Positions 7,655 to 16,964 of a DNA stretch of 54,460 nucleotides are shown piece after piece. The stretch is taken from the NCBI GenBank assembly GCA_029938635.1, contig JAOZUQ010000006.1:1-54460 (forward strand), in the 5' to 3' direction. Each line of letters opens with the position of its first letter. Within the stretch, counting starts at the first letter, position 1. The translations under genes and the position numbers were made by a program. Below the pieces are notes generated by a model that saw only the letters and a program-made list of their open reading frames with translations, was not told where the DNA came from and did no database searches. Source of the stretch: Candidatus Aminicenantota bacterium. Its GTDB lineage: Bacteria; Acidobacteriota; Aminicenantia; UBA2199.

Positions 7655-8992
7655 TCAACCAAGAAAGAATAAGAATATATCCATTACATTGGTGCCGGTG
7701 GGTCCTGTATATATCAATTGATCAAGTTTCTTGAAATAATTGTATGAATCATTGTTTTTAAGATAACTGGAAATAATAGCTTGCGGGTCAGTTCCGGACA
7801 ATCTGAAAGTATTTTCATCTATCCAGGCTCCTGCTGCATCTGTTTTCCCGTCCCGTCCATCAGTACCTGCCCCCGCAATTAAAAAAGGTGTTGTTATATC
7901 TTTTAGTTCCGGGAGTAATGATAAAAGAAACTCCTGAATTCTCCCTCCTTCACCTTTTCCTGATACTTTTACCGTAAATTCGCCTCCGGCCAGGAGGAGG
8001 AACCCTCTATCGGTAGTATTATTACTCAACCTTTTCCGGATCAATTCTCCATAACGTTTTGATGCACTCCTTACATCACCCTGCTCATCTGATCTTAATA
8101 TTTCAGAATTGAGACCCAGTTCTTCGGCCCTCTCCTTTGCGGCATTGAGTGCATTGATGTTCTCTCCGATAATATATGATCTGTTATTAATAAATGTCGG
8201 ATCGTCCGGCTCAGGCGTGTCGTCTATATCTCTGGCAGCACCTTTTTTGAGATGATAAGAAATTGCTTTCCCAACCTTTTGTATGAGTGAATATTTCCGG
8301 AGAATATCAATAGCTTCCTGAAATGTGGACAGGTCACCGTAAAAGAGGCCGGAACCTATAACTCCGGGGTCAGATCCTGTCACATCCGAAATTAAAAGAG
8401 ATATGATCCTTGCAGGATGGATCATTTTAGCCAATTGTCCGCCTTTTATCGTTGATAAATGTTTCCTGATGCAATTGATCTCATGTATGGATGCTCCGGA
8501 CCTTATCAGTAAGCTGTTTATTTCCGAAATATCTTTAAGTTTGATCCCTTCCGGAGGGGAGATGATCATTGCAGAGCTGCCGCCTGTCAAAAGTGTAATA
8601 ACCAGGTCTTTCTCATTAATATTCCTGATAAAATTTTTCAACTCTCCTGCTGCATGGATACTATTATCTCCGGGAAAAGGATGATCTCCCTTAAATGAGG
8701 AGATCTTTTCTGAACCGGGCTTATAGTTTTCACTTGAAATAATTATCCCTTTTTCTATTTTTTCACCAAAAATATCAATCAGGCCATCACATAAGGACGG
8801 AGCACCTTTTCCTATACCGATCACATAGATCTTTTCAAATTCTGAAAGATCGAAAATTTCAGACCTGATCTTAAGAATTTCACCACGGATATTTACATTT
8901 TTTTTTAACAGAAATTCCGGTTTTACTGCCTTAATTGCAGATTCAAGGATAGATCTGTAATTTTCCTTAAATCTTCGAGATGGTGATATCAT
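7655..8992 (-). CDS. Glycerate 2-kinase, type II (GckA/TtuD, MOFRL family)
   Basis: Phosphorylates D-glycerate, giving 2-phosphoglycerate in this family. The protein has 445 aa, the expected size. Visible blocks: IGIGKGAPSLCDGL near 58, LLTGGSSAMI near 134 (nucleotide-binding glycine loop), CIRKHLSTIKGGQLA near 178, LLISDVTGSDP near 201, and in the C-terminal MOFRL domain GGEFTVKV and AGAGTDGRDGKTDAAGAW. The last helps identify the family. The first 26 bases overlap the end of dcd, so translation is coupled to it. It is the last gene of a minus-strand operon and may feed serine or glycerate carbon into glycolysis. Confidence 0.9.
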   Translation of the reverse strand: MISPSRRFKENYRSILESAIKAVKPEFLLKKNVNIRGEILKIRSEIFDLSEFEKIYVIGIGKGAPSLCDGLIDIFGEKIEKGIIISSENYKPGSEKISSFKGDHPFPGDNSIHAAGELKNFIRNINEKDLVITLLTGGSSAMIISPPEGIKLKDISEINSLLIRSGASIHEINCIRKHLSTIKGGQLAKMIHPARIISLLISDVTGSDPGVIGSGLFYGDLSTFQEAIDILRKYSLIQKVGKAISYHLKKGAARDIDDTPEPDDPTFINNRSYIIGENINALNAAKERAEELGLNSEILRSDEQGDVRSASKRYGELIRKRLSNNTTDRGFLLLAGGEFTVKVSGKGEGGRIQEFLLSLLPELKDITTPFLIAGAGTDGRDGKTDAAGAWIDENTFRLSGTDPQAIISSYLKNNDSYNYFKKLDQLIYTGPTGTNVMDIFLFFLG

Positions 8993-9515
8993 TCTGCTTG
9001 TTATATTTACCTTTCAGGTCGCTATAAGAATAGAGAGGGGGAAGATCGCTTTCGAAGAAGACTATTTGTGCGATTCCCTGAAGCGGATGCAGTTTGACTT
9101 TGTTACCGGATACATTGGATATCGAGATCGTCAAAAAGCCTTCCCATTCCGGTTCTATCGGAGTGACATTTACAAGGATGCCCGCTCTTGCATAAGTCGA
9201 TTTTCCGAATACGAGGCCAAGTATTTTTTTCGGCATTTTTATGTATTCCAGGCTTTTTCCCAATATGTATGAGTTTGGAGCAATCTCTATTATATTTCCG
9301 GAGAGCGACTCATAATCATCATCTTTAATTGTGTATGGATCAATGCTGACATTTGCTCCTTTGATTTTCTTATATTCATTCGCAAGCCTGAGGTCATATC
9401 CATATGGGCCCAAACCGTAAGAAATTGTATTCTCTCTTTCGGAGTGGTTGATAAAAGGGTTAATAAGAGAATATTTTTCTCCATATTCCCTTATCCAGGA
9501 GGATGATTTAAGCAT
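8967..9515 (-). CDS. dcd: dCTP deaminase
   Basis: Deaminates dCTP to dUTP, supplying dUMP for thymidylate synthesis. The 182-aa protein has the family core GYDLRLANE near 39, VFGKSTYARAG near 102 and VNVTPIEPEWEG near 115, with the catalytic glutamate expected in the last block. Length is normal. It begins 2 bases after the stop of the unknown gene upstream and has no separate ribosome site, so it depends on coupling. A dUTPase is not nearby; whether the enzyme is bifunctional cannot be told from the sequence. Confidence 0.93.
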   Translation of the reverse strand: MLKSSSWIREYGEKYSLINPFINHSERENTISYGLGPYGYDLRLANEYKKIKGANVSIDPYTIKDDDYESLSGNIIEIAPNSYILGKSLEYIKMPKKILGLVFGKSTYARAGILVNVTPIEPEWEGFLTISISNVSGNKVKLHPLQGIAQIVFFESDLPPLYSYSDLKGKYNKQNDITISKI

Positions 9516-9517
9516 TT

Positions 9518-10399
9518 TTATATCTGGTATTTTGATATTTTCAAGTGAAGATGAAATGTAAGTTTTCTTAAATATCGGATGCCGTCTATCAGGTCCTTGG
9601 AAAATTTTGTAAGATATTTGACAAAATCATTCTCTTCACGAAGCCTTAGTTTGTTCTCAAATTCTTCAGTGAAATCTCTCAATTCGATCATTAGATTCAG
9701 AAGATAAAGTATGTGATCGAGAACCGCTGACAAATTTCCATCGGAGATATCTGACATCTTGGTTTCCTGAAAGAATGGGATCCTTCCCATCGATTCATTT
9801 ACGACATCATTTACCAGGTAGTCTATTTCATCCATAAAATTCTTTTTATAATCCTCATAATAACGGAGTTTATGCTTAGCCCGTTCCTGGATCTTTTCAT
9901 TCTGTTCTTCCAGAGATTTATAATATTTCTTGAGGCCGAGATATTTTCTGTCGAACTTATAGAGGTTTATAAAATCTCGTCCGATATAGATCTTATCTTT
10001 GTATGAGTTTTCAAGTTCATCCTGATAATGCGCATAAAATTTAACTTCAAACCGGAAATTTTTTTTATGAATAAGCCGTGCAATGAAAATACTTTGAGGA
10101 TTAGAGAGGTAGTAGGAATTTTCCTCGATTAAAGCACTGTAAACAAAAAGTGAATTCAGTATAAAATTTTTGATCTCATTAAGGAGAATTTCATTGCCTT
10201 CCATGAAATCTTTCATTTTTTTCCCCATTCTTCCTCTGAGAGGAACATAATGTGGAGAGAAGAGGAATTGCTCACTTTCATCTTCCAACTCATAGTAAAA
10301 GTTGTTTCGTACTTTCTTGTACAGGCTTGAATAAACTATTCCGGGAACCGGAGAGAACTTCTCTTTTTCAAACCCATTTAAAACTTCAATTATATTCAC
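9518..10399 (-). CDS. Unrecognised cytoplasmic protein, first gene of the dcd operon
   Basis: 293 aa, no family recognised. It is charged and aromatic-rich with no signal peptide or membrane helix. Residues 150-200 (YKSLEEQNEKIQERAKHK and onward) look like a long amphipathic helix or coiled coil, and the last 60 residues are also helical and charged. The N-terminal block SPHYVPLRGRMGKK might be a functional loop. The start is GTG with GGAGGA 5 bases upstream, and a good promoter lies at 10417-10445. It is cotranscribed with dcd (2-base gap), so a link to nucleotide metabolism or replication is possible but unproven. Confidence 0.75.
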   Translation of the reverse strand: MNIIEVLNGFEKEKFSPVPGIVYSSLYKKVRNNFYYELEDESEQFLFSPHYVPLRGRMGKKMKDFMEGNEILLNEIKNFILNSLFVYSALIEENSYYLSNPQSIFIARLIHKKNFRFEVKFYAHYQDELENSYKDKIYIGRDFINLYKFDRKYLGLKKYYKSLEEQNEKIQERAKHKLRYYEDYKKNFMDEIDYLVNDVVNESMGRIPFFQETKMSDISDGNLSAVLDHILYLLNLMIELRDFTEEFENKLRLREENDFVKYLTKFSKDLIDGIRYLRKLTFHLHLKISKYQI

Positions 10400-10416
10400 A
10401 CTATTCCTCCGACTGA

Positions 10417-10445
10417 ATTATAAGTAAATAGAAATTAAAAGTAAA
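10417..10445 (-). promoter_or_regulatory. Promoter of the unknown-dcd-glycerate kinase operon
   Basis: Read on the minus strand: TTTACT (10445-10440), 17-base spacer, TATAAT (10422-10417). The predicted start site is about 10 bases before the GTG at 10399, so the leader is barely longer than the ribosome site. Confidence 0.6.
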
Positions 10446-10493
10446 TATACTTCCGTCTTTACAATAATTCTGTTTTCTGATAATTCATATTAT

Positions 10494-11573
10494 ATGAAGA
10501 AGAAAATTTCGGTACCACCTTCACTTTATGCTCTGGTTTTGTATGTGCTGATAATTCTCGGGACAATTCTCAGCCTTAAGTACATACCGCTCCTCTCTGC
10601 ACCGATTTTCTTCTCAATAATAATTGCCTATCTTTTTAATCCGATTGCGGATTATTTTGAAAAGATCACAAAATTTTCAAGAGGACTGATATCGGGGATC
10701 CTTATTCTGGTCCTTGTATTTGTATTTACATTTCTCATTATCAATCTATTCCCCTACCTTGTTGATCAAATTCAAAGTGCAGCCCAGAAGTTTCCCGGAA
10801 TAATTAAAAAGTTTTCGGAAGGTATACGCGGATTTGGAGAATATCTGACCAAGCACTTTTCAGATTATATCGGGGATTTCGATCTGATGGAAAAGATCAG
10901 TGAATGGCTCAATGATTCTCTGTCCGGATTGTCACAATTTCTTCTGACTGCTTTTTCCAGCCTTTACGGAATCCTGTTGGCCTTTGTATATCTGATCCTC
11001 ATTCCGCTTTTCTCTTTCTATTTTATTAAGGACCAGAGGAAGATAGAGAAAACATTTTATTCCCTTCTTCCCATGAAATACCGCTGGAGAATGAAAAGGA
11101 AGCTGTTAAAGATAGACAAAATACTTTCAGCATTCATAAGGGGGCAGGTGATCGTTATTATTATCCTTGCAACCCTCTATTCTATAGGCCTTACTCTTAT
11201 CGGTCTTCCGTTCTCAATTCTGATAGGAGTTTTTGCAGGGTTGGGAGATATTATCCCCTATTTCGGAACCATAGTCGGGTATTCGATCTCGATGATAATT
11301 GGATTTGTTCATTTTAACTCGATCGAGGAATTATTGTTAATTACACTTGTCTTTGTGATTGTGAAAGGGAGTGAGAACTGGTACTTCTATCCGAAAATAG
11401 TCGGGCGGGAGGTAGGACTACATTTTGTCTGGGTTCTGATATCAATTATAGTGTTCGGACAATTCTTCGGCTTCTGGGGACTCCTTTTCGCTATACCATC
11501 ATCTGCGGTTTTTAAGGTTTTCATTGATGATCTTATATGCTATTACAAGAATTCTGATTACTATAATAAATGA
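10494..11573 (+). CDS. AI-2E family transporter (PerM/YdiK-like)
   Basis: Inner-membrane protein of 359 aa with the family's pattern: two or three helices at the N-terminus (residues 8-35 and 63-90), a soluble helical stretch (about 95-150), then several helices to the end. Recognisable blocks are IIAYLFNPIADYFEK near 43, FSFYFIKD near 175, GLGDIIPYFGTIVG near 250 and GREVGLHFVWVLISI near 304. Members export various small molecules or act as Na+/H+ antiporters, so the name does not prove autoinducer-2 transport. No ribosome site is visible and AT-rich hexamers sit right before the ATG. The end overlaps the next gene by 4 bases. Confidence 0.88.
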   Translation: MKKKISVPPSLYALVLYVLIILGTILSLKYIPLLSAPIFFSIIIAYLFNPIADYFEKITKFSRGLISGILILVLVFVFTFLIINLFPYLVDQIQSAAQKFPGIIKKFSEGIRGFGEYLTKHFSDYIGDFDLMEKISEWLNDSLSGLSQFLLTAFSSLYGILLAFVYLILIPLFSFYFIKDQRKIEKTFYSLLPMKYRWRMKRKLLKIDKILSAFIRGQVIVIIILATLYSIGLTLIGLPFSILIGVFAGLGDIIPYFGTIVGYSISMIIGFVHFNSIEELLLITLVFVIVKGSENWYFYPKIVGREVGLHFVWVLISIIVFGQFFGFWGLLFAIPSSAVFKVFIDDLICYYKNSDYYNK

Positions 11574-12787
11574 AAAGAATATTACATATCCTCCTGTTTC
11601 TATTTTTCACGATGTTGACATGTGTAAATGCCGGTCAGGATAAAAAAAATAACGAAAAAGGGGATATTTCAAAACTCCTGAAAAGAACTGCAAAAATGAT
11701 TTGTACTCTAAATGTAAGTGAATCAACTACTCCCTCTTTCTCCAGGCTGAAAAAAAGAATAGTAAGACATTTGAAAAGAGCTGCTTCAGCTTCAGATTCA
11801 AAAGTTCAGAAAAAATATTTCGAAGATGTTATAAAAATTTTCAGAAATAATAAGTATTCTGATCTTCCCTATCATTATTTTGTGAAAGAGTCAGAATCGA
11901 ATCTGTTGCTGAAATATGACAAAAAGAGTCAAATGATATCAGCTGTTGTACTAAAGCTATCCGGTGAAGAAAACTCAATGACCGGAAAATTATTTGACAA
12001 AATAGGAGCGGAGATAAGGAGAGGGCTCCTTGAAAGGAATGTTAAATTTTTTCCTGAGAATAATGCGATAAAAATTTCTGAAGTGATCTATCCTGAAGAT
12101 TTTGAAGAAGAATCGCTGATCTTCGACTCGCCGTCAGAAAACGATCTATATCCGGGGATAGTTTTGTTAAAGAATGTTATAGAGAAATATTTTATCGAAA
12201 GGATCAAACCTCTTTCAGAGAAGATATTCTTGGGAAAAATATCTGCAGGATTAAATACAGGATCGCTCATTAGAAATATTTTTCTTCATCATGCAGCCCA
12301 TTTCGCCATCCCTTTTCAGATTGAGATGACAGGTGAGAAAAGTGTTTACAAAGGATCAGAACTAAAAAACCTGCTTCTTCCTGCAGAAGAGATCCGTGCA
12401 GATCTGAATTATTTAACGATCATTTCTAAAATGGACGAGAAAGAGCTTCTGGATAAAGGTGTGAAAGAAGAGGTAATATATACTTTTCTGCTTCAAAAGA
12501 TCGATAAAATAAAAAACCTGAAGGAAGAAAATATAAATTCCCCATCATTGGTACTTTTTAATGCATTGTATAAAAGAGGCGGGATCAAAATGGCGAAGGA
12601 TGGGAAGAAGATGGTTGTTGATATGGAATTACTGATCAGAAACATTAAAGATCTCGAATCAAGATTTAATGATTTTGTAGGAAAAGGAATACATGGGGAG
12701 TGTAAGATCTTTTTTCAAAAACACATGGAAATTCCGGAAAATATAAAAAGTATTATTGAAAAAAAGAAACCGGCAAGCATTGAGTAA
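11570..12787 (+). CDS. Exported M49-like (dipeptidyl peptidase III-related) protein with degenerate zinc motif
   Basis: 405 aa with a signal peptide (residues 1-21, ending VNA). The layout resembles the M49 peptidase fold: a zinc-motif position, an EExRA[DE] motif, then a C-terminal block with GKKMVVDMELLIRNIKDLE and a segment resembling the family's usual ending. The zinc motif that should read HExxH or HExxGH is HHAAH (240-244), so the catalytic glutamate is missing, while EEIRAD (273-278) is intact. It is therefore probably an inactive or altered peptidase, perhaps a binding protein. It starts inside the transporter stop (ATGA) and is followed directly by rlmN. The family call rests on short motifs and should be tested with a profile search. 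Confidence 0.55.
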   Translation: MKRILHILLFLFFTMLTCVNAGQDKKNNEKGDISKLLKRTAKMICTLNVSESTTPSFSRLKKRIVRHLKRAASASDSKVQKKYFEDVIKIFRNNKYSDLPYHYFVKESESNLLLKYDKKSQMISAVVLKLSGEENSMTGKLFDKIGAEIRRGLLERNVKFFPENNAIKISEVIYPEDFEEESLIFDSPSENDLYPGIVLLKNVIEKYFIERIKPLSEKIFLGKISAGLNTGSLIRNIFLHHAAHFAIPFQIEMTGEKSVYKGSELKNLLLPAEEIRADLNYLTIISKMDEKELLDKGVKEEVIYTFLLQKIDKIKNLKEENINSPSLVLFNALYKRGGIKMAKDGKKMVVDMELLIRNIKDLESRFNDFVGKGIHGECKIFFQKHMEIPENIKSIIEKKKPASIE

Positions 12788-12788
12788 T

Positions 12789-13802
12789 ATGGAGTGGTTT
12801 TATGATCTTTCGGAAGCAGAATTAAGAAAATCTGTTACAGGACTTGGATTAAAGGAATTTGTTGCGGTTCAGTTATCGACATGGATTTTGAACAAGAATA
12901 TTGTTGATCCGGATGGCTGGAGTAATATCAGCAAGGAAAACAGGGAATTATTAACAGAAAATTTTGATTTCACCCTGGATAGAAGTATCCGGACAGATGC
13001 AGACCCGTCCGGCACGAAAAAATTTTTAATAGAACTTCAGGATGGGAATAGAATTGAATCTGTCCTTATCAGAGAAAAGAATCATTATACATTTTGCATC
13101 TCCTCTCAGGTTGGTTGTGCTCTCGGGTGCAAATTCTGTGCTACAGGCAATCTGGGATTTAAGAGGGATCTGTTTTCGGGTGAGATAATTTCACAGGTGA
13201 TCCTGCTTAAAAAAGAGTTGGGTGATTATGAGGGGAAAATTAACCTTGTATTCATGGGAATGGGTGAACCTCTTTTGAATTATGAGAATCTGAGAAAAGC
13301 CCTGATCAGGTTAACCGATGAAAAGGGCATAAGTATCTCTCCCAGAAGGATCACTGTCTCAACAGCCGGTATATTAAAAAATTTGAAAAAACTTGAAGAA
13401 GATTTTCCAAATATAAAGATCAGTTTTTCTCTTAATGGGTCTGATAATACCCAGAGGCAGAAATTGATGCCGGTTTCAAAAAAAGAACATCTGGATGATA
13501 TCATCGAATATTTCAGAGATCGGAAAAGAAAACACAGGATCACATTTGAGTATGTGCTCATTGAAGGGCTCAATGATTCCCTGGAAGATGCTGAAAAAGT
13601 ATCAAAATTATTAAGGGGGATCCCGTCTAAAATAAATATAATTCCATATAATCCAAATGATTTTGCCGACTTCAAAACTCCTTCAGAAAAAAAAGTGGAT
13701 GAATTTGCAGAGTTTCTGGTAAAAAAGGGATTGACGGTAATGGTCAGATGGTCGAAAGGGAAAGATATCCGTTCGGCCTGTGGGCAATTAGCGGGAGAAT
13801 AA
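12789..13802 (+). CDS. rlmN: Dual-specificity 23S rRNA/tRNA adenine-C2 methyltransferase
   Basis: Radical-SAM enzyme that methylates C2 of A2503 in 23S rRNA and A37 in some tRNAs. The cluster motif CALGCKFC gives C110, C114 and C117. Other family blocks are CISSQVGC, VFMGMGEPLLNYENL, PRRITVSTAGI, FSLNGSDNTQRQKLMP, FEYVLIEGLNDS and, at the end, RWSKGKDIRSACGQL with the catalytic C-terminal cysteine. Length from the ATG at 12789 is 337 aa. A TTG 33 bases earlier is in frame but would overlap the previous gene by 32 bases. There is no clear ribosome site; the start lies 1 base after the previous stop. Confidence 0.96.
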   Translation: MEWFYDLSEAELRKSVTGLGLKEFVAVQLSTWILNKNIVDPDGWSNISKENRELLTENFDFTLDRSIRTDADPSGTKKFLIELQDGNRIESVLIREKNHYTFCISSQVGCALGCKFCATGNLGFKRDLFSGEIISQVILLKKELGDYEGKINLVFMGMGEPLLNYENLRKALIRLTDEKGISISPRRITVSTAGILKNLKKLEEDFPNIKISFSLNGSDNTQRQKLMPVSKKEHLDDIIEYFRDRKRKHRITFEYVLIEGLNDSLEDAEKVSKLLRGIPSKINIIPYNPNDFADFKTPSEKKVDEFAEFLVKKGLTVMVRWSKGKDIRSACGQLAGE

Positions 13803-13805
13803 AGC

Positions 13806-16800
13806 ATGAAAAAAGCCATAATTCTGATATTTATCCTTACTGGCACTCTTGTTTCCGGTCTGACAGCTCAGAAAGCAACAATAAGAGAAGAGAAAATAAA
13901 TCTGTTTACTTACATGTTTTCTGACCCTGACCCTGTTCCTGAAATCGGGAGATTGTATCCGTATTTCCGGTTTGATGGTTATACAAACAGAGGGGAATTC
14001 AAAGAGTGGAATATGGTTGTTCTGGAAAATGATCATATAAAAGTATATGTTTGTCCCGATATTGGCGGCAAAGTATGGGGGGCAGTTGAAAAATCCACAG
14101 GAAAGGAATTCCTTTACTTTAACAATACAGTTAAATTCAGAGATATTGGGATGAGAGGTGCTTGGACCTCTGGAGGGCTGGAATATAACTTCGGAGATAT
14201 CGGGCATATTCCCACTTGTGCAACTCCCGTGGATTATTCCATCACTGAGAATCCTGATGGAAGTGTTTCATGTACGGTGGGGGCAATTGACCTCCCATCA
14301 GGTACAAAATGGAATGTAAAAATAATCCTGCCTAAAGATGGTGCATATTTCAAGACCATCGCATCATGGTTCAATAAAACTCCTCTTCCTGTGACATACT
14401 ATCATTGGATGAATGCAGCAGCTAAAGCAGAAGGAGATCTTGAATTTATTTATCCCGGAAATAAATGGATCGGACACGAAGGTGAATCCGGGGAATGGCC
14501 TATTCACAATGGAAGGGATGTCTCTTTTTACAAAAATAATAATTTCGGGATTTACAAATCCTATCATGTGATTAATTCATATTCAAATTTTATGGGCGGA
14601 TACTGGCATGATGATGATTTTGGCTTTGGTCATCTCTCTGACTATGATGAAAAACCCGGGAAAAAGATCTGGATCTGGGGCTTGTCGGATCAGGGGATGA
14701 TATGGGAGAGGTTGTTGACAGAAAAAGACGGCCAGTATGTGGAATACCAGGCTGGAAAATTATTTAATCAGGCATCAGCCGGCAGTACATTTTCGCCTTT
14801 TAAACACAGGGAGTTCTCACCTCATGATACCGATATCATGAAAGAATTATGGTTCCCGTTAAAAAAAACAAAGGGAATGGTTGCTGCATCAGAATATGCA
14901 GTGTTAAATGCGACCAGAAATGGAGATAAAGTAAAACTATTGATAAGTGCATTGCAGAATATTGATGCGGAACTGAAAGTAATGTCCGAAGGAGAGATTG
15001 TTGCATGTGAGAAATTAAAGCTTTTGCCTCTTCAACTTTTTACAAAGGTTATTAAGCTTGAAAAGGAGAGGAGTTTTTCTGTGGAGATCGGGAATGAATT
15101 GATAAGCTATTCTTCAAAGAAAGGGGATCTTTTAGTCCACCGTCCGGTTAAACCTTACAATTCCTTTGATTGGGAGTCAGCGTATGGTTTGTATATAAAA
15201 GCTCTGGAGTTAGAGAAACAGAGGAAGTATCCGGAAGCGATGGATCTATATAAAAAAAGTTCAAGAAAGGAGAACACCTTTCTTCCGGCCATAAATCGGA
15301 TAGCTCTGGGATATTACAGGAGTATGAATTATAAAAAATCTCTGGAATATTCTTTAATATCTCTTTCTATCAACACTTATGACCCGCTCGGGAACTATAT
15401 TTTCGGATTGGTAAATAACAAATTGAAAAAGAGGCCAGATGCAAAAAATGGTTTTTCAATTGCAAGCCAGTCAATTAAGTTTCGTTCGGCATCATATACG
15501 GAACTGGCAAAAATATTTATGAATGATGAAAAGCTGAACACAGCGGAAAATTATGCAAAAAAAGCATTAATTTTTAATAATGTTAATTTGTCGGCACTTG
15601 AAATTCTGGCAGTTATCTACAGAAAACAAAATAATAAAGAGAAAGCCGACAAAGTATTAGCAAAAATTTATGATCTGGATCAGACAGGACATTTTATTGA
15701 TTTTGAAAAATTATTGTGGGGAGATGACCTTCCCCTTTTTAGAACAAAAACTTCTAATGAGTTACCCAGTGAATCATTTCTTGATCTTGCATCAACATAT
15801 TATAATATGGGTTGTATAACAGAGGCATTGGAAGTTTTAGCTATCTCTCCCGAGCACCCGGTTGTTTATTTATGGCGGAGTTATCTGGATAAAAAAAACA
15901 GAAAAAGTTTCCTGAAGAAAGCACTTGCATTACCGGCAGAGCTGGTATTTCCTCATCGGGATGAGATTGCTGGTATCCTATACTATTTTATTCAAAGAAA
16001 TGGACACTGGAAGTTAAAGTATTACCTGGGTCTGATATATTGGAATAGGGGCTTGAAAGATATGGCAAGAGAGCTTTTTGAGAAATGTGGGGAAAAGCCC
16101 GGGTTTTTCCCCTTCTATCTTGCAAAAATAAAATTATTTCCTGAAAACAAAAAAGTAGAAGTCAGGTCTCTGAAAAGGGCCCGGGAATTAAATAGTTCTT
16201 CCTGGAGGGTCAGTTATGCCTGGCTAAATTATTATATGAATAAAGGTGATTTTGATAAAGCTGAAAAACTTGCTGAATTGAATGTAATTAAATATCCGGA
16301 ACAATCTAAATTCGGGCTGATGTATGCAAAAATACTTTTAGGCTTAAAAAAATATAACGAATGCGGGAATTTCCTTGAACGGTATAATGTCCTTCCGTAT
16401 GAAGGGGCAACAGAAGGGAGAAACATTTATCATGAAGCATGTGTCAGGTCTGCATTTACTGAATTAACAAAGGGTAATTATTTAAAAGCCATAATGTTTG
16501 CGGAGAAAGCAAAACTCTGGCCTCGGAACCTTGGTGTGGGGAAGCACTACAATGCTGATGAGAGGCTGGATGATTTTATTATTTCCTATGGCTATGAAAA
16601 ACTGGGGAAGTTGAGCAAAGCTGATGATTATTATCACAAAATAATGAACTACAAGATGTCTCTCAATCAGAGTGAAAACTCAAAAATATATATCCAGGCT
16701 GTAGTTCTGAAAAAATTTGGCATGGAAAAGAATGCATTACAATTATTAGAATCCTCTGTGGAGAAGAATCCTGGAAATATATTCTCTCAATGGGCAAGAG

Positions 16801-16964
16801 ACTCTTTTGTAAATGGGCAGGCTGAAGAGTCAGGATACAAAATTTTAAGGCTGAACAAAGACAGGAAAGTCGAAAATAAAGAATTTTATGATATTGAATT
16901 TGAACTTGTAATCGATCTTTTTAAAACGATCAAAAAACAAACTATTATTAAGAAGGGATCATGA
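13806..16964 (+). CDS. Very large secreted DUF5107-TPR protein
   Basis: 1052 aa. A signal peptide covers residues 1-21 (SGLTAQ). Residues about 45-350 form a DUF5107 domain (VLENDHIKVYVCPDIGGKV, GGLEYNFGDIGH, YYHWMNAA), a galactose-mutarotase-like beta-sandwich linked to carbohydrate processing. A beta-rich stretch follows, and from about 455 to 1000 comes a superhelix of tetratricopeptide-like repeats (YPEAMDLYKKSSRK, AENYAKKALIFNN, KAIMFAEKAKLW). This domain order is usual for DUF5107 proteins. GGGAG lies 7 bases before the ATG. It overlaps the next giant secreted gene by 4 bases (ATGA), so the two are coupled. The substrate is unknown; no catalytic residue can be assigned with confidence. 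Confidence 0.85.
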   Translation: MKKAIILIFILTGTLVSGLTAQKATIREEKINLFTYMFSDPDPVPEIGRLYPYFRFDGYTNRGEFKEWNMVVLENDHIKVYVCPDIGGKVWGAVEKSTGKEFLYFNNTVKFRDIGMRGAWTSGGLEYNFGDIGHIPTCATPVDYSITENPDGSVSCTVGAIDLPSGTKWNVKIILPKDGAYFKTIASWFNKTPLPVTYYHWMNAAAKAEGDLEFIYPGNKWIGHEGESGEWPIHNGRDVSFYKNNNFGIYKSYHVINSYSNFMGGYWHDDDFGFGHLSDYDEKPGKKIWIWGLSDQGMIWERLLTEKDGQYVEYQAGKLFNQASAGSTFSPFKHREFSPHDTDIMKELWFPLKKTKGMVAASEYAVLNATRNGDKVKLLISALQNIDAELKVMSEGEIVACEKLKLLPLQLFTKVIKLEKERSFSVEIGNELISYSSKKGDLLVHRPVKPYNSFDWESAYGLYIKALELEKQRKYPEAMDLYKKSSRKENTFLPAINRIALGYYRSMNYKKSLEYSLISLSINTYDPLGNYIFGLVNNKLKKRPDAKNGFSIASQSIKFRSASYTELAKIFMNDEKLNTAENYAKKALIFNNVNLSALEILAVIYRKQNNKEKADKVLAKIYDLDQTGHFIDFEKLLWGDDLPLFRTKTSNELPSESFLDLASTYYNMGCITEALEVLAISPEHPVVYLWRSYLDKKNRKSFLKKALALPAELVFPHRDEIAGILYYFIQRNGHWKLKYYLGLIYWNRGLKDMARELFEKCGEKPGFFPFYLAKIKLFPENKKVEVRSLKRARELNSSSWRVSYAWLNYYMNKGDFDKAEKLAELNVIKYPEQSKFGLMYAKILLGLKKYNECGNFLERYNVLPYEGATEGRNIYHEACVRSAFTELTKGNYLKAIMFAEKAKLWPRNLGVGKHYNADERLDDFIISYGYEKLGKLSKADDYYHKIMNYKMSLNQSENSKIYIQAVVLKKFGMEKNALQLLESSVEKNPGNIFSQWARDSFVNGQAEESGYKILRLNKDRKVENKEFYDIEFELVIDLFKTIKKQTIIKKGS

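Noticed and set aside
12756-12788. Upstream TTG start for rlmN
   Set aside because: It overlaps the previous gene by 32 bases and adds residues not typical of RlmN.
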